From Hymenobacter terrenus (GTDB lineage Bacteria; Bacteroidota; Bacteroidia; Cytophagales; Hymenobacteraceae): a DNA stretch of 64,000 bases. Below the pieces are notes generated by a model that saw only the letters and a program-made list of their open reading frames with translations, did not search any database and had not been told where the DNA came from. Shown here in pieces: positions 63,205-64,000 of this stretch. How positions within the stretch are numbered: the stretch's first letter is position 1; the number at the start of each line of letters is the position of its first letter. Position numbers and translations under genes: made by a program. The stretch is taken from the NCBI RefSeq assembly GCF_000972495.1, contig NZ_LATM01000014.1:62001-126000 (forward strand), in the 5' to 3' direction.

Positions 63205-63531
63205 ATGCCCTACGAAAAAGGAACCAGCGGCAACCCCGCTAGCCGTCCCAAAGGCAGTAGCAACAAAGCCACTGCCGCCGCCCGTGAAACTATTGCTGCC
63301 GCCCTGGCTGGGGCCAATGCTGAAAAGCTAGCCGCCCAACTTAACACCCTAACCGGCAAAGACTACATAGATGCCTACGTGAAGCTAGCCGAGTTCATAA
63401 CCCCGAAGCTACAGCGCACAGCCTTGACTGCTGAACAGGAACGGCGGCCAGTGAAGGTCACCCTATATATCGGCGGCACACCTAAACAACGTAAAGCGAA
63501 TCTGCTTTCGGTAAATAACACCCAGTCATAA
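63205..63531 (+). CDS. DUF5681 domain-containing protein
   Basis: A 108-residue basic protein from ATG 63205. The N-terminus YEKGTSGNPASRPKGSSNKA is the DUF5681 signature (F/Y-x-x-G-x-S-G-N-P-x-G-R-P-x-G), seen in small phage/element proteins, some of them near terminase or mobilisation genes. The rest is helical (ARETIAAALAGANAEKLAAQ, AYVKLAEFITPKLQRTALT). Divergent from the HEPN gene and overlapping the end of the convergent gene at 63526 by six bases. Confidence 0.85.
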   Translation: MPYEKGTSGNPASRPKGSSNKATAAARETIAAALAGANAEKLAAQLNTLTGKDYIDAYVKLAEFITPKLQRTALTAEQERRPVKVTLYIGGTPKQRKANLLSVNNTQS

Positions 63532-63999
63532 AGCTGACGAAGTATCATCTGGACTGGTTGAGCAAAACACTTGCAATCCATACTTCAAGGCAAAAACAGT
63601 AACCGGGATTGCTACTGCCATTTGCGTTTGATATGTAGTGTACAACAACGTAGCACCCATAACAATCACATCCTTGATGGTTCCGGTAGTTATATCAGCA
63701 ACCAGATTAGTTGGCTGTTTAGTCTCTCGATTACAAAGAAGTCCATACAGGCGGCGGCGGAACAAAGCAGCGTCCTGTTGTGCTGAATCAATAAAATCCT
63801 TGAGAAATGGCTTTACATACTCAGAAACTGGTTTGTCTGGAACCCTTTCCATAAAGCGCCGCATTCGCTCTTCTAATGACGGCCTTGGCCCTGCACTAGC
63901 CTGAATGTTGGAAACCCTGCCATTGGCAATCTCATACAATAGCTCTTCTTCTGATAGTGGGAGTAACACATCAATAAAATGAAGTTGTTGAGTAGTCAT
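63526..63999 (-). CDS. hypothetical protein with C-terminal membrane segments
   Basis: A 157-residue protein; ATG at 63997-63999 is one base from the window edge, so a longer upstream start cannot be excluded. The N-terminal about 100 residues are soluble and helical (LPLSEEELLYEIANGRVSNI, PSLEERMRRFMERVPDKPVS). Two hydrophobic stretches follow (about 108-124 IKDVIVMGATLLYTTY and about 127-145 MAVAIPVTVFALKYGLQVFC). AT-rich like the HEPN gene. Family not recognised. Soluble-plus-two-helix designs occur among element defence effectors, which is only suggestive. Confidence 0.6.
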   Translation of the reverse strand: MTTQQLHFIDVLLPLSEEELLYEIANGRVSNIQASAGPRPSLEERMRRFMERVPDKPVSEYVKPFLKDFIDSAQQDAALFRRRLYGLLCNRETKQPTNLVADITTGTIKDVIVMGATLLYTTYQTQMAVAIPVTVFALKYGLQVFCSTSPDDTSSAL

Positions 64000-64000
64000 A

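Overview
The window looks like a chromosomal segment of a GC-rich Bacteroidota, most likely Hymenobacter or a close relative in the Hymenobacteraceae. The evidence is the number of type IX secretion (T9SS) C-terminal sorting domains, carboxypeptidase-regulatory-like/TonB-dependent outer-membrane proteins, a SusC-type plug, several promoters with the Bacteroidota -7 element TAnnTTTG, and BT4734-like and DUF3987 proteins in the mobile region. No rRNA gene, complete tRNA gene or CRISPR array was found. The genus is inferred from overall character, not from a marker gene.

Layout. 1-4.4 kb: surface-sugar genes (partial mannose-1-phosphate guanylyltransferase, KpsF/GutQ arabinose-5-phosphate isomerase) divergent from recQ. 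4.5-7.2 kb: an iron-type TonB receptor with two matching palindromic operators around a consensus promoter, followed by the wreck of a PepSY-TM gene. 7.4-14.2 kb: small transporter, membrane protein, bacilliredoxin, broken GH43 lipoprotein gene, pirin, M28 peptidase and a frameshifted DUF1028 gene. 14.4-19.4 kb: a glycine-betaine/choline-type ABC transporter (ATPase carrying a striking 21-bp repeat insert, plus a permease/binding-protein fusion), a GNAT acetyltransferase and an NCS1 transporter. 19.5-30 kb: AraC regulator, LytS/LytTR-type two-component pair, lipoprotein, a crystallin-like T9SS protein and several decayed genes, including a cysteine desulfurase with two amber stops and lost catalytic residues. 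30-44.5 kb: short UvrA paralogue, outer-membrane beta-barrel protein, SRPBCC/alcohol dehydrogenase pair and a giant alpha-2-macroglobulin-like protein containing a SusC plug. 45-51 kb: DUF92 protein and two secreted polysaccharide hydrolases (GH5 with an internal stop; GH16 with CBM6, Ig and CBM9-like modules). 51.8-64 kb: DUF2806 gene, a two-gene mini-operon, then a probable integrative element entering next to a tRNA-3'-end-like sequence. It carries a tyrosine integrase, an HTH/excisionase-like protein, a tightly overlapping primase/DUF3987 replication-type operon, a HEPN-motif protein, a DUF5681 protein and a membrane protein, and it runs off the right edge.

Themes. Gene decay is unusually dense: PepSY-TM, GH43, DUF1028, an outer-membrane protein, possibly MsrB, a T9SS tail, SufS-like and GH5. 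Three of these look like N- and C-terminal ends joined by an internal deletion. Several families of short palindromic repeats sit between genes. The most unusual items are (1) fourteen in-frame 21-bp/7-residue repeats inside the ABC ATPase gene, (2) the macroglobulin/SusC-plug hybrid and (3) the mobile element's HEPN protein and GTTGC-rich inverted repeat beside its replication genes.
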